Part shown: positions 39,359 through 49,472 of the stretch, in pieces
Numbering within the stretch: the first letter of the stretch is position 1
How the letters are laid out: every line of letters starts with the position of its first letter
Assembly: GCF_014645795.1 (NCBI RefSeq)
Contig: NZ_BMMK01000001.1
Location: forward strand, 456,745 to 520,744
Origin: Longimycelium tulufanense
GTDB lineage: Bacteria; Actinomycetota; Actinomycetes; Mycobacteriales; Pseudonocardiaceae
Length of the DNA: 64,000 nt
Direction: 5' to 3'
The notes under the pieces: generated by a model
What the model was told of the DNA's origin: nothing
Database searches by the model: none
Seen by the model: the letters and a program-made list of their open reading frames with translations, nothing else
Position numbers and translations under genes: made by a program

Positions 39359-39511
39359 CGAGGTTTTCTCGCATGGTGGTTTAGCGCACCTGAACAGGGG
39401 CGTGGGGTCCTGGCTGGCCCCACCCGGACCAGTGGTGGGGTCCGATCGCCGTCCGACCGGGCTGTCACCGGCCGGCGTGGCCAGGAGAAATGCTCGTGGG
39501 ACCATGGATCG

Positions 39512-40456
39512 GTGATCGACCCCCGCCGGCTGCGCGTGCTGCGGGCCCTGGCCGACCACGGGACCGTCACCGCCGCCGCCAGGGCCCTCTACCTGACGCC
39601 ATCCGCCGTGTCCCAGCAGCTCACCGCCCTGGAGTCGGAGGTGGGGCAGCCGCTGCTGGAGCGGCGGGGACGGGCGGTGCGGCTGACCGCGGCCGGCGAG
39701 ATCCTGGCCTCGCACGCCAGCGCCGTGCTCGCCCAGCTGGAACGGGCCGAAGCCGATCTCGCCGCGTGCGCGAGCGGTGCCGTCGGCCGGGTCACCGTGG
39801 CCTCGTTCGCCACCGCCATCACCATGGTCGTCGCCCCGGCGATCGCCGCGCTGCGCGAGCGCGCCCCCAAGGTGGAGGTGCTGGTCCGGGACGCCGAGGG
39901 GCACGCCAGCCTGCCCCTGCTGCTCGCCGGAGAGGTCGACCTGGCCATCGCCATGGACTATCGGGGCGCGCCGCGCGCCGACGACGAGCGGGTGCTGCGC
40001 GCCCCGCTGTACGCCGAGCCGTTCGACGCCGTGCTGCCGGCCGACCACCGGCTCGCGGGCGCGCCCGAGGTCGCCCTGCCCGACCTGGCCGGCGAACCCT
40101 GGATCACCCCGTGGCCGGGCAACCCGGTGCAGGACGTGGTGTTGCTGGCCTGCGAGAACGCTGGTTTCGCACCACGGGTGACGCACTCCTCGGACGACTT
40201 CCGCGCCATCGCGGCACTCGCCGCGGCCGGGGTGGGCGTGGCTCTCGTGCCCCGCTCGGCGCTGCGCGGGGTCGCGCTGCGGCGGGCGGTCATGCGCCCG
40301 GTGGCCGGGCGACCGCCGACGCGGCGGGTCTTCGCCGCGATGCGGCGGGGGAGCGAGCGCCACCCCCTGATCGGGCTGACCCTGGACGCCCTCAAGGACG
40401 CGGCCGAGGAACTGCACGCCACCGACCCGAACGGCTCGCCTGATCCGAACGGTTAG
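39512..40456 (+). CDS. LysR-family regulator divergent from tdh-kbl
   Basis: 314 residues. The winged helix-turn-helix (about 1-60) reads [32 protein letters not shown] and an effector-binding domain follows ([33 protein letters not shown]). It is transcribed away from tdh with a 153-bp gap containing two copies of GTGGGGTCC, so it probably controls threonine breakdown. The GTG at 39512 was taken because it gives the standard LysR length; the upstream open frame to 37973 is the antisense shadow of tdh-kbl. Effector unknown; threonine or a product is plausible. Confidence 0.88.
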   Translation: MIDPRRLRVLRALADHGTVTAAARALYLTPSAVSQQLTALESEVGQPLLERRGRAVRLTAAGEILASHASAVLAQLERAEADLAACASGAVGRVTVASFATAITMVVAPAIAALRERAPKVEVLVRDAEGHASLPLLLAGEVDLAIAMDYRGAPRADDERVLRAPLYAEPFDAVLPADHRLAGAPEVALPDLAGEPWITPWPGNPVQDVVLLACENAGFAPRVTHSSDDFRAIAALAAAGVGVALVPRSALRGVALRRAVMRPVAGRPPTRRVFAAMRRGSERHPLIGLTLDALKDAAEELHATDPNGSPDPNG

Positions 40457-40490
40457 AACGGCTAGCGATGGGCTTTGTAGGGTTGGAGCC

Positions 40491-41402
40491 GTGACGCTCA
40501 CGGTCCTGGTGCCCTTCGCGCCCGCACAGCCCCTGCTGGAGCAGGTGCCGGGCGTGCGCACGGTGCTCTACACGCCCGGGGCCGCGCCGCCGCCGGAGGC
40601 GGACGAGGCCGAGGCGCTCGTCGCCCCGGTCTGGTGGGATGAGAGCGTCCGCGAGCTGATCCCGCGGCTGCCCCGGCTGCGCCTCGTGGTGACCTTCACG
40701 TCCGGGGTGGACGCGTGGATCGACGTGTTGCCGGAAGGCGTCGGGATCGCCAACGCGCGCGGCGCGCACGGCGGCGCGACCGCCGAATGGGCGATGGGTG
40801 CGTTGCTCGCGGTGTACCGGGAGTTCCCGCGCTTCGTGCAGGCACAGGCCGAAGGTCGGTGGGACCACGTGCAGGCCGACACACTTCAGGACAAGCGGGT
40901 GCTCGTCGTGGGCGCTGGTGACATCGCGCAGCGGTTGCGGCGGCAGTTGGTGGCTTTCGACGCCGAGCCCACCCTGGTCGGCCGTACGGCACGGGACGAG
41001 GTGCGCGGGACCGACGAGTTGCCCGCGCTTGTTGCCGAGCACGACGCGGTGATCCTTGCGGTGCCGTTGACCGAGGAGACGAATCGTCTCTTCGACGCCG
41101 AGCTGCTTGACCGGATGCCCGACGGAGCTGTCTTGGTGAATGCGGCTCGTGGGCCTGTGGTTGACACCGAGGCGCTGTTGGCGGAACTGCGTCGAGGGCG
41201 GCTGCGCGCCGCCCTCGACGTCACTGACCCAGAGCCACTTCCGCCGGGCCATCCACTGTGGAGCGCTCCGGGCGTACTCGTCACGCCGCACGTCGGCGGG
41301 GACGTGCAGGGCCAGGACATCCGTGCCCTCAAGGTGATCGCGGAACAGCTCGCCGCCTTCGCGGCGGGAAAACGCCCGCCGAACCTCGTCACCCGAAGCT
41401 GA
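40491..41402 (+). CDS. D-isomer 2-hydroxyacid dehydrogenase family protein
   Basis: 303 residues with the NAD-binding fold [20 protein letters not shown] (about 140-160), the catalytic Arg in NAARGPVVD, the Glu in [11 protein letters not shown] and the His in TPHVGGD. It reduces a 2-oxo acid or oxidises a D-2-hydroxy acid. The N-terminal substrate lid is short and lacks features of SerA, GhrA or phosphite dehydrogenase. It lies 34 bases after the LysR gene on the same strand and may be cotranscribed with it. Substrate cannot be assigned. Confidence 0.87.
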   Translation: MTLTVLVPFAPAQPLLEQVPGVRTVLYTPGAAPPPEADEAEALVAPVWWDESVRELIPRLPRLRLVVTFTSGVDAWIDVLPEGVGIANARGAHGGATAEWAMGALLAVYREFPRFVQAQAEGRWDHVQADTLQDKRVLVVGAGDIAQRLRRQLVAFDAEPTLVGRTARDEVRGTDELPALVAEHDAVILAVPLTEETNRLFDAELLDRMPDGAVLVNAARGPVVDTEALLAELRRGRLRAALDVTDPEPLPPGHPLWSAPGVLVTPHVGGDVQGQDIRALKVIAEQLAAFAAGKRPPNLVTRS

Positions 41403-42591
41403 CCCGTTCCAACCGGAAGTCGAGCAGCTCGGTGTCACCGAGAACCTCGATGCCCGCGATGCCTGGACCAGCCTGCCGGTTTCACGGCGGAGAGGTGTCC
41501 GCCGAGCCGGACAGCGTGCTGTTGAGGCTGCAGCCGACAAGCTGGTGGGTTCCGTGCGCCGGAGAGCAGTGGTTGTTCGCGCAAATTATTTGGTCATTGG
41601 GGTTACCCGACTGGAGTGCATGGCTCATGGTAGCTATCCGTCCATTGTTGTAGCGGTGTGCTCGGATTGGACGCTGTTCCCGATCCTCGCCCGCTGCTAT
41701 GGTTTCATTCGCGATTAGCACGGCACGACAAATACCAGGAACGCAACGTGATTATGAGCCCGGCCCGTTGGGGGAGCTGATTGAAAGGTGGACTCCGTGC
41801 ACCGGGTGCTACGGGCGTCTTTTCCGTCCGGTTTGTCGAGCGCGGGCCGGAAGCACGGAATGATCCGGTACTGCATCGAACGGACGCGCCCGTTCGGTTC
41901 AACGAAGTTGCGCCGAACATGGGTGTGCGGCATTGCGTCGGGTCCGAATACTTGCCCGTGTTGGAAAGATGAGATGACGGCGGGAGGGATGCGGATTCAT
42001 GGTCCCCATTGAAAGATTGTCGAAAGATTGTACGGCTGTTGCCGATTATCGGGGATAGTCACCGGCGCTGCTCTTCGCCTCGAACGTTGCGGCAGGACCG
42101 GAAAATGTTCCGGCTTCCGGTGGTACTCGGTGGTCCGGCGGTCCGGCAAGGGTGGTGCCGCGGGCACGGCCAACCGTTGACGCTCCCCGTTCACCTGCAT
42201 CCGAGTTCACCTTCACCCGAGCGGAAGGTCGGTACCTGCGGGTTCCCGCAGCCCTTCGGCCCGGCGGGTGTGCCCCACTGCCGTCGGGACCATTGTCCTC
42301 CCGGGTCGCTGATCCACCCGACGTACCCGATTCCAGGCCCGGTGGAAGAGCGTCGATCCTTCATTGCCGGCACAGCTTTCCCGTGGAGGTAGCCACTCCG
42401 GGGGAGGTTGATTGCGCCGACCGGTTGTCAGTAGGCCCGCGACCGGCCGGGCTCGGTCGAATCCTTTCCTTACAAATACCCGTCCTGCCGGAGGCTCTTG
42501 CTGTGTACGGCACACGGAGGCCAGCTGTGGTCCAGGTGGGCGCACTGGTCGTCATGCACATCCTGTTCGACACGAAACTGGGAAACCGGTC
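41403..42591. other. 1.2-kb non-coding or decayed stretch before the NRPS-like cluster
   Basis: No supported gene. On the minus strand a piece near 41389-41460 reads [21 protein letters not shown] before a stop and may be the C-terminal relic of a lost gene, since the upstream frame is closed by TGA. GAAAGATTGT is tandemly duplicated at about 42010-42030. Codon use in all the longer ORFs here is unlike the neighbours. The interval is relatively A/T-rich and may also hold the cluster promoter. Confidence 0.5.
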
Positions 42592-43044
42592 ATGAACCTC
42601 GCAATGTCGAATGACGAGCGCGAGAGCTTTCTCGCGGAAACCCGGGTCGGCGTGCTCGGGGTGGTTGATTCCCGCGGCGAGCGCGCGCCACTTCTGGTAC
42701 CCGTCTGGTACGGCTACCAGCCCGGCGGCGACGTGGTGGTCGAGACCGCACGAGCATCGGTGAAGGCGAAGCTCGTGCTGGCGGCCGGCCGCTTCAGCAT
42801 TTGCGTCCAGGACGAGTCGCCGCCCTATCGTTACGTCAGCGTCGAAGGACCGGTGGTGGACGTGCAGGATCCGATCGATCCTGCAGCGCGTGCCGCATTG
42901 GCCCATCGGTATCTGGATTCGACGACCGCCGCTGACTACCTGGCGGCGAACAAGTACCAGCTGACCGAAGACGTCCTGTTCCGCATGCGTCCGCAGCGGT
43001 GGCGGACGGCGGATTTCGCCGCCTTCGCCAAAGAGTTCAGTTAG
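42592..43044 (+). CDS. PNPOx-like flavin-fold protein, first gene of the NRPS-like cluster
   Basis: 150 residues of the split beta-barrel FMN/F420 (pyridoxamine 5'-phosphate oxidase-like) family. The barrel strands VGVLGVVDSRGERAPLLVPV and WYGYQPGGDVVVETARASVK are clear, with the KAKLVLAAGRFSICVQDESP and RYVSVEGPVVDVQD segments typical of the fold. Such proteins oxidise or reduce small molecules with FMN or F420. It starts MNLAMSNDERESFL at ATG 42592; ATG 42604 is also possible. It is followed by the A-PCP-reductase gene after 86 bases, so an F420- or FMN-dependent redox step in that pathway is likely. Confidence 0.75.
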   Translation: MNLAMSNDERESFLAETRVGVLGVVDSRGERAPLLVPVWYGYQPGGDVVVETARASVKAKLVLAAGRFSICVQDESPPYRYVSVEGPVVDVQDPIDPAARAALAHRYLDSTTAADYLAANKYQLTEDVLFRMRPQRWRTADFAAFAKEFS

Positions 43045-43130
43045 CCGGTGGCTTGGTGCGACCGCTGACGCCTGCTGCCGTCGGCGGAGCGGCGCCGAGC
43101 GGGCATCACAACACAGGAGACGGACCCCGC

Positions 43131-46100
43131 ATGTTGTCCACCCGAGTCGACACCGAGCCCCAGCCCGCAACCATCCGGAACACCGACGTCCCTGCCGATC
43201 CTCGCGAACGCGGGGTGCACGAACTGTTCGACGCGCACGCGGTGGCCAGGCCGCGGGCGACCGCCGGTGTGTACCACGGCCGCAGCCTGACCTACGGCGA
43301 ACTGAAGTCCCGGTCCGACGCCCTCGCCGCGCGCCTGCACCAGGTCGGTGTCCGGTGCGGCGACATGGTCGGGGTGTGCGGTACCCGCGGCCTGGACGCG
43401 CTGGTCGCGTTCCTCGGGATCCTCAAGGCGGGCGGTGCCTACGTTCCGCTCGACGACACCATTCCACCGGCACGGCTGCGTGCGATGGCCGAGGACGCCG
43501 GTATTCAGGTCGTCGTGACGTTGCCGGGCGCTTCCTGCCGGATTCGTCGGGTACGTACCCGAGTCGACCTCGGTGCGCTGACCGCCGTGCGCGGTGGGTC
43601 CTTCCCGTTGCCCGCCACGGGCGGAACGGACTGTGCCTACGTGATGTTCACCTCGGGATCGACCGGCCGGCCCAAGCCAGTGGCGATCCCGCATCGTGGC
43701 GTGGTCCGGCTCGCGCTCTCGGACACCGTGACCCAGCGGCCACGGCCGGGGGAGCGGGTCCTGCACGCCTACGGGCTCTCCTCGGACGCCTCGACCATCG
43801 AGATCTGGGGTGCCCTCCTCAGCGGTGCCTGCCTGGTGCTGATCGACCGTGCGGACCTGTTGTCCCCACCAGCGTTGGAGGACAGGTTGCGCGCCGAACG
43901 CGTCGCGGTGGCATACCTGACCACCGGGGTCTTCCACCACGTGGCGCGGACGCGACCCGAAGCACTGAGAACGCTGCGGTTCGCCTCCGCCGGGGGTGAG
44001 GCCATGGACCCGGATCTGACGCGCGCGGTACTGGCCGCCTGTCCGGACACCACGGTGGTCAACTTCTACGGCCCGACCGAGAACACCGTGGTCTCGACCG
44101 CACATGTGGTGCGGGAAGTTCCGCGCGACGGCCGTCCCGTCCCGATCGGCCGCCCGATCGACCGGTCCACGTGCTACGTACTCCGTCCCGACGGCGCCTT
44201 CGCCGGCCTGGGGGAGGAAGGCGAGTTGGTGGTCGGCGGGGACGGCCTTGCATTGGGTTACCTCGGTGACCCGGCGCTGACCGCGGACCGCTTCGTGGAC
44301 CACCCGTTCGAACCGGGAGCCCGCCTCTACCGCACCGGTGATCTCGCGGTGTGGCGGGAGGATGGCGAACTGGAGTACCGGGGGAGGGCGGACCGACAGG
44401 TCAAGTTGCGCGGTCACCGGATCGAACTGGACGGGATCGAGGCCAGGCTGCGCGCCCACGACTCGGTCGGTGAGGCGGTCGTCGAACTGGACGGGGACAC
44501 CGTGATCGGCTACGTCACGCCCGCCCGGCCAGGTGAGCTCGTGTCGGTCGACCAGGTGCGGCAGGACCTCGCGGCATGGCTTCCCGCGTCGGCGATACCC
44601 GCCCGGTTGGTCGAACTGGCGGGGTTTCCGGTCAACGGCTCCGGCAAGGTCGACCGGCGGAAGCTGCGCACCATGGCCGGCTTCGGATCCGTACCCGCCC
44701 GCCCGGACCCGGTTGCCCCGGCGGGTAGGGGAGAACATGCCCTGCAGGCGACACTGGCCGAGGTCTGGCACGTGGTGCTGCGGGTGTTGCCCGCCGGCAC
44801 CGACAACTTCTTCGACCTCGGTGGCGACTCGCTGTTGGCCGCCGAAGTCGTCACCCGAACCCTGGGCAGGCTCGACATCGATCCGCGGCACGGCAGCGCC
44901 CTCGTCCGCAGCCTGCTGCGCCTGCCCACCCTGGCCGGCTTCACCTCGGCCGTCCAAGCCGTGCTGGACACCGACGACAACGGAACCGACGCCACCGGCG
45001 TGGACTTCCAGCAAGAGGGCCGACTGGGCTTCGTGGTGCCGGACCGGGAGGGAACCGAGCCACGTTGGGCCGAGCCGAGACACGTCCTGCTCACCGGGGT
45101 CACCGGCTTCGTCGGGGCGTTCCTGCTCGACCGGTTGCTGGCCACCACCGGAGCCACCGTGCACTGCCCCGTCCGCGCACGCGACAAGGCGCACGCCACG
45201 CGACGTGTCCTGGCCACCCTGGCCCACTACGGACTCCGCCCGGTCGGTGTCGAGAGTCGCCTCGTGTGCTTCCCCGCCGACCTCGCCGCACCCCGGCTCG
45301 GCCTGCCCGCCAACGATGCCACCGAGCTCGCCGACTGTCTGGACCTGGTGTTCCATTCCGCGGCCGAGGTCAACTTCATGTATCCGTACCAGTCGCTCCG
45401 CGCCTCCAATGTGGATGGCGTGCGGGAGATCGTCCGATTGGTCGCCCGCCGTCGGGTTCCGGTGCACTTCCTGTCCACGATCGCGGTGGTGGCGGGCTTC
45501 GGTACCGCGGGTGTACGGCACGTCGGCGAGGATCTCCCGCTGGCGCACGCCGACCGGCTCACCATGGGATACGCCGAAAGCAAATGGGTTGCCGAGCACG
45601 TGCTGCAGGAAGCCGCCGACCAGGGAATCCCGGTTGCCGTCTACCGGCCCTACGAGATCACCGGCGACCAGCGGACCGGTGCCTGCAACACCGAGACCGC
45701 GATCTGTTCGCTGTTCAGGACCATCGCGGAAATCGGCCTGGCTCCGGACATCCCGTTGCCGATGGACTTCGTCCCCGTGGACTATCTCGCCGACGCCATC
45801 GTGCACATCGCCACCCGGCACCCGACCACCCGCCGGACATACCACCTGACCAATCCCCGACCGGCCACCCTGGCCGACATGATCGGACGGATGCGCGTGG
45901 CGGGACACCGGATCCACGAGCTTCCCTATCACGACTGGGTGGACGAACTCGTTCGCTACGTCACAGCGAACCCCACCAGTGCGACCGCCCCGTTCGTGTC
46001 ACTGTGCGTCGACCGCGGGAACAAGGCGGACATCTCCGTCAAGGAAATGTACTTCGAAGGAACCTTCCCCGAGCTGGGCCGCGACAACGTCGAACGCGAC

Positions 46101-46214
46101 CTCGCCGGAAGCGGGCTGCACTGCCCACCCGTCGATGTCGCGCTACTGGACCGTTATCTGGAGTACTTCTTCGCCACCGGCTACATCGAACGGCCCGAGC
46201 CGCACCGAGGGTGA
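43131..46214 (+). CDS. NRPS-like adenylation-carrier-thioester reductase protein
   Basis: 1027 residues with three parts. Adenylation domain (about 25-550): YVMFTSGSTGRPKPVAIPH, NFYGPTENTVVSTA, YRTGDLAVW, GRADRQVKLRGHRIELDGIE and GSGKVDRRKL (A10 Lys). Carrier domain: DNFFDLGGDSLLAAEV with phosphopantetheine Ser567. Reductase domain (about 640-1020): HVLLTGVTGFVGAFLLDRLL NAD(P) loop and YAESKWVAE (Tyr-x-x-x-Lys). The SDASTIEIW segment keeps the amino-acid-binding Asp, so it activates an amino acid, loads it on the carrier and releases it as an aldehyde or alcohol with NADPH. There is no condensation domain, so it is a single-module acid reductase. The ATG at 43131 has AGGAG upstream. Substrate not determined. 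Confidence 0.85.
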   Translation: MLSTRVDTEPQPATIRNTDVPADPRERGVHELFDAHAVARPRATAGVYHGRSLTYGELKSRSDALAARLHQVGVRCGDMVGVCGTRGLDALVAFLGILKAGGAYVPLDDTIPPARLRAMAEDAGIQVVVTLPGASCRIRRVRTRVDLGALTAVRGGSFPLPATGGTDCAYVMFTSGSTGRPKPVAIPHRGVVRLALSDTVTQRPRPGERVLHAYGLSSDASTIEIWGALLSGACLVLIDRADLLSPPALEDRLRAERVAVAYLTTGVFHHVARTRPEALRTLRFASAGGEAMDPDLTRAVLAACPDTTVVNFYGPTENTVVSTAHVVREVPRDGRPVPIGRPIDRSTCYVLRPDGAFAGLGEEGELVVGGDGLALGYLGDPALTADRFVDHPFEPGARLYRTGDLAVWREDGELEYRGRADRQVKLRGHRIELDGIEARLRAHDSVGEAVVELDGDTVIGYVTPARPGELVSVDQVRQDLAAWLPASAIPARLVELAGFPVNGSGKVDRRKLRTMAGFGSVPARPDPVAPAGRGEHALQATLAEVWHVVLRVLPAGTDNFFDLGGDSLLAAEVVTRTLGRLDIDPRHGSALVRSLLRLPTLAGFTSAVQAVLDTDDNGTDATGVDFQQEGRLGFVVPDREGTEPRWAEPRHVLLTGVTGFVGAFLLDRLLATTGATVHCPVRARDKAHATRRVLATLAHYGLRPVGVESRLVCFPADLAAPRLGLPANDATELADCLDLVFHSAAEVNFMYPYQSLRASNVDGVREIVRLVARRRVPVHFLSTIAVVAGFGTAGVRHVGEDLPLAHADRLTMGYAESKWVAEHVLQEAADQGIPVAVYRPYEITGDQRTGACNTETAICSLFRTIAEIGLAPDIPLPMDFVPVDYLADAIVHIATRHPTTRRTYHLTNPRPATLADMIGRMRVAGHRIHELPYHDWVDELVRYVTANPTSATAPFVSLCVDRGNKADISVKEMYFEGTFPELGRDNVERDLAGSGLHCPPVDVALLDRYLEYFFATGYIERPEPHRG

Positions 46215-46247
46215 ACCCCGGCCACGACCACCAGGAGGCACCGCCCC

Positions 46248-47108
46248 ATGCCGGATGAAAGCACGGGAACAAGGGCGGCCGGCCGGGACGGCCGGCGAAC
46301 GCTGACCGAGATGTACGGGCACGCGTACCTGAAAGCCGAGGAGTCCGGCGGACGCCCGGGGGCGGCTTACCTCATCTACCAACTGCAGAACGGTGTCGCG
46401 TTCGCCGAGGACGTCGCGAACTATTTCGCTCCTCCCGAACTGTGGTGGCCCACCGATGTCCTGGCCTGCAAGCAGGTTTCCGGGCGAGTACTCGACATCG
46501 GCTGCGGTGCCGGAAGGCACGCGCTGGCCGTGGCGGAGGCGGGACACGAAACAGTTGCGATCGAGCCATCGTCGGTGGCCGTCGCGGTTTCGCGCCGCCG
46601 TGGTGTCGATGCGCGGATCGGTGGCCTCGGCCAGTTGCCGGACGACATCGGCACGTTCGACACCTTTCTGCTGGCCGGCGGCGGCCTCCACCTGCTCGGC
46701 GTGCTCGACAACGCGCGTGACGCATTGGCGGAGCTCACCAAGATCGCCAATCCTGGCGCCCGGCTCATCGGTACGACCTTACTGCTGGAGGAGGACGAAT
46801 TCGCCGCTGGTGAGGGGGATCCTGACCCTGGTAGGGCGTTGTACCGGCTGCGGGTCGAGCAGGGCGCCGAGTTCACAGAGTGGAGCGAGTGGGGATACAC
46901 CGCCGAGGTCCGGCCGGAACGGCTGGCCGAGGTGGTGGCGGGCACGGGCTGGACCATCGCGGAGATCGAGGAGGCCGAGTCCCCGGCCATGCCGGTGTTT
47001 CCCGCCCAGACCGGTGCCGGGAAAGCGGGTGAGTCGGTCATCGAGGGCACCGACTCACCGTCCCTGTTTACCACGTACGTCGCCGTGCTCCGGCTGGAAA
47101 CCCCGTAG
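46248..47108 (+). CDS. Class I SAM-dependent methyltransferase
   Basis: 286 residues. LDIGCGAGRHALAVAEAG is the SAM-binding motif I (about 81-98), TVAIEPSSVAVAVSRRRGVD motif II and DIGTFDTFLLAGGGLHLLG the post-I strand; GARLIGTTLLLEED follows. It is in the reductase cluster, 33 bases after the A-PCP-reductase gene and 34 before the P450, so it probably methylates an N, O or C of the pathway product. Substrate class unclear; it lacks the VDVGGGxG of the O-methyltransferase at 48378. Confidence 0.85.
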   Translation: MPDESTGTRAAGRDGRRTLTEMYGHAYLKAEESGGRPGAAYLIYQLQNGVAFAEDVANYFAPPELWWPTDVLACKQVSGRVLDIGCGAGRHALAVAEAGHETVAIEPSSVAVAVSRRRGVDARIGGLGQLPDDIGTFDTFLLAGGGLHLLGVLDNARDALAELTKIANPGARLIGTTLLLEEDEFAAGEGDPDPGRALYRLRVEQGAEFTEWSEWGYTAEVRPERLAEVVAGTGWTIAEIEEAESPAMPVFPAQTGAGKAGESVIEGTDSPSLFTTYVAVLRLETP

Positions 47109-47142
47109 CGGCCTACCGCACCGAAAGCAGAGGGCAGCCGCC

Positions 47143-48381
47143 ATGACCACCGAAGACACGCGTGTTGGCGGACAGCCGGCAAACGCCGGCACGTCCCGGC
47201 CGGTGACCCGGGACTTCCCCCTCGCCCCACCGGGAACGATGGGACCGCCGCGGGAATATGCCGAGTTGCAGCGTGGCTGCCCGATTGCGCGGGTGCGTAC
47301 GCCACTGGGTGCCACCGCGTGGTACGTGACGCGGTACGAGGATGTGCGATCGTTGCTCGCGGATCCGCGGCTGATCCGGCCGACCATCAACGTGTGGCCG
47401 CCTGCGGAGAGCGCGGACAGCTCCGGGCCCGGTCTTGTCACGATGATGGAGATGGTGGGTCCGCGGCACCGGGCCCTACGTAGAGCGGTGGGGGAGGCGT
47501 TCAGCGCCCGCACCGTGCGGAGCCGCGAGGGCCGGATCAGACAACTGGCCGAAAGTATCTTGAACGACTTCGAGAAGGACGGGCCGCCAGCAGATCTGGT
47601 GACCGGTTTCGCCGAGTCGTTCCCGTTGCTCGTGATGTGCGAGCTGGTGGGCATCCCATACGAGGAAAGGGACTTTTTCCTGCCGCTTGCGGACGCCGCG
47701 CTGGGCGCACTGCTCACCTTGGAGGAGGGACGCCGGGCCACCGACCGGCTGCGGAGCTACATCGCCCAACTAGTTGCGCGCAAGCAAACCGAACCGGCTC
47801 GGGATCTGCTCGGCGAACTGCTCCGGCAGCGGGACGACGGTGAGCTGACACAGGACGACCTGATCAGCTTCGGGCTTTCGATGCTCGTCGGCGGCTACCG
47901 GACCAGCACGATGTTCATCGCGAACGCCGTGCTGGTGCTGCTGACTCGTATGGAGCATCTTGCTGTCCTGCGCAGTGATCCCGGGCTCCTGCCCAGCGCG
48001 GTGGAGGAACTGCTCCGTTTCCTGCCGGTGATGAACGGCTCCGTGGTGCTGCTCGCCAAGGAGGACATTCGGCTGCACGGAACCACGATTCGGGCCGGGG
48101 ATGCGGTGTTGCCGATCATCCCGGCGGCCAACAGGGACGCCACGGTCTTCCCCGATCCGGACCGCCTCGACCTGCGTCGGGAGCGGAATCCGCATCTGGC
48201 CTTCGGGCGGGGTGCGCACAACTGCGTCGGTATCCACCTGGCACGGGTAGAACTGACGGTGGCGCTCGAGGCCCTGCTGGACCGCTTCCCGAACCTGCGC
48301 CTTGCCGTTGCCGAACATGAGGTTCCCTGGGAAGACGACTCCCCGAGCAAGTCACCCGTCTCGCTGCCGGTCAGTTGGTGA
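47143..48381 (+). CDS. Cytochrome P450 with an atypical I-helix
   Basis: 412-residue class I bacterial P450. The haem loop is LAFGRGAHNCVGIHLAR with Cys361 as thiolate ligand; the ExxR pair lies in AVEELLRFLP. The I-helix reads MLVGGYRTSTMF where P450s usually have A/G-G-x-D/E-T: the acidic residue is replaced by Arg, while the Thr remains. That residue normally helps O2 activation, so the reaction may differ from simple hydroxylation or use another proton path. It lies between two methyltransferases in the same operon and its GTGA overlap with the O-methyltransferase ties them together. Redox partners are not in the window. Confidence 0.88.
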   Translation: MTTEDTRVGGQPANAGTSRPVTRDFPLAPPGTMGPPREYAELQRGCPIARVRTPLGATAWYVTRYEDVRSLLADPRLIRPTINVWPPAESADSSGPGLVTMMEMVGPRHRALRRAVGEAFSARTVRSREGRIRQLAESILNDFEKDGPPADLVTGFAESFPLLVMCELVGIPYEERDFFLPLADAALGALLTLEEGRRATDRLRSYIAQLVARKQTEPARDLLGELLRQRDDGELTQDDLISFGLSMLVGGYRTSTMFIANAVLVLLTRMEHLAVLRSDPGLLPSAVEELLRFLPVMNGSVVLLAKEDIRLHGTTIRAGDAVLPIIPAANRDATVFPDPDRLDLRRERNPHLAFGRGAHNCVGIHLARVELTVALEALLDRFPNLRLAVAEHEVPWEDDSPSKSPVSLPVSW

Positions 48382-49472
48382 GCGAAGGTGAGCAAAGACT
48401 TTCCACGTGCCCGGAGGTATCGCTGATGCGCGAAGAGCTGGCCGGCGAGCTCGAACCCAGCTCGCAGGATGTTGGTGACGCCATCGAGAAGATCATGGTC
48501 CACCTGTTCTCGGCGCAGTTGCTTCGCGCCGGGCTGAAGCTGGGACTACCCGATGCGTTCGGTGACGATCCCGTGGCGCCCGACCAGCTCGCCAGGCGAG
48601 TCGGGGCAGATCCTGCCGTACTACACCGGCTGTTGCGGGCACTGGCCAGCATTGGCGTCTTCCAAGCCACTACGGCCGGCCGCTACACCCACAGCCCGCT
48701 CTCCAGGATCTTGCAATCTTCCGACGCAGGGCTCCTGCTCGGCCAGGCTGCGACGGTCGATGCCCTGTGGCAGGCGTGGAGCAGCCTCGACACCGCGGTA
48801 CGGAGCGGGGACGGGCCCTTCCGAGCCCTGCACGGCACCGACTTCTACACCTACCTCAGCGAGTACGACCCGGAACAGTCGGCGACGTTCCACGCCGCGA
48901 TGAACGAGGCCACCGCCCTGGACAACGACGATGTGGTGGGCGCTCTCGATCTCACTGCGGTTTCCCGGTTGGTGGATGTCGGTGGTGGGCAGGGAGGGTT
49001 GCTGCGTGACCTCCTGCGGCACAACCGACACCTGCAGGGCGTGCTGTTCGACACCGAGTCGGTGGTGGGCAATGCCGTTCCCGAGCTGAGCTCGGGGGAA
49101 CTCGCCGACCGGTGCGAGATCGTGGCCGGTGACGCCCGCGAGACGGTGCCAGCCGGGGCGGAGGCCTATCTACTGCGACTCGTGTTGCACAACTGGGACG
49201 ACGAGAGCTGCGTGCGGATACTGGCAGCTTGCGCGCGGGCTGCGCGGCCGGGGGCTCGGGTGTTCGTCGTGGAGACGGTGTTGCCCGCAGATCGGCTGCC
49301 GTCGGCGACCGAGGCGATGATGGACATGGGCATGTTCGTGACCTTCGGCAGCGGAGAACGCACCGAGGCTGAGTTCGCGAAGCTCTTCGACCGGGCCGGG
49401 CTGGCCTACGTCGGCCTGACGCCGACCCCATCCTTCTCCATCCTCGAAGCCCGCGTAGGTAGTGGCGGCTAG
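48378..49472 (+). CDS. O-methyltransferase, acetylserotonin/COMT-like
   Basis: 364 residues. An N-terminal winged dimerisation domain (LLRAGLKLGLPDAFGDDPVA ... LHRLLRALASIGVF) is followed by the SAM-binding motif VDVGGGQGGLLRDLL and the catalytic-base segment RLVLHNWDDESC of plant-type O-methyltransferases. It probably methylates a phenol or enol of the cluster's product, suggesting an aromatic or heterocyclic intermediate. The GTG start at 48378 overlaps the P450 stop (GTGA); ATG 48426 is an alternative. It is the last gene of the cluster, followed by the convergent DUF397 gene whose end overlaps its stop by 4 bases. Confidence 0.88.
   Translation: MSEGEQRLSTCPEVSLMREELAGELEPSSQDVGDAIEKIMVHLFSAQLLRAGLKLGLPDAFGDDPVAPDQLARRVGADPAVLHRLLRALASIGVFQATTAGRYTHSPLSRILQSSDAGLLLGQAATVDALWQAWSSLDTAVRSGDGPFRALHGTDFYTYLSEYDPEQSATFHAAMNEATALDNDDVVGALDLTAVSRLVDVGGGQGGLLRDLLRHNRHLQGVLFDTESVVGNAVPELSSGELADRCEIVAGDARETVPAGAEAYLLRLVLHNWDDESCVRILAACARAARPGARVFVVETVLPADRLPSATEAMMDMGMFVTFGSGERTEAEFAKLFDRAGLAYVGLTPTPSFSILEARVGSGG

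Noticed and set aside
41389-41720. Minus-strand fragments ending [21 protein letters not shown]
   Set aside because: An in-frame stop divides the piece and no family could be recognised; at best a relic.
42009-42591. Overlapping ORFs before the NRPS-like cluster
   Set aside because: Atypical codon use, no motifs, no ribosome binding sites; treated as non-coding.
43041-45932. 963-codon open frame antisense to the A-PCP-reductase gene
   Set aside because: It is the complementary-strand shadow of a G/C-biased gene: rich in Arg, Gly, His and Gln, no domain pattern. The plus-strand protein has full motif order.
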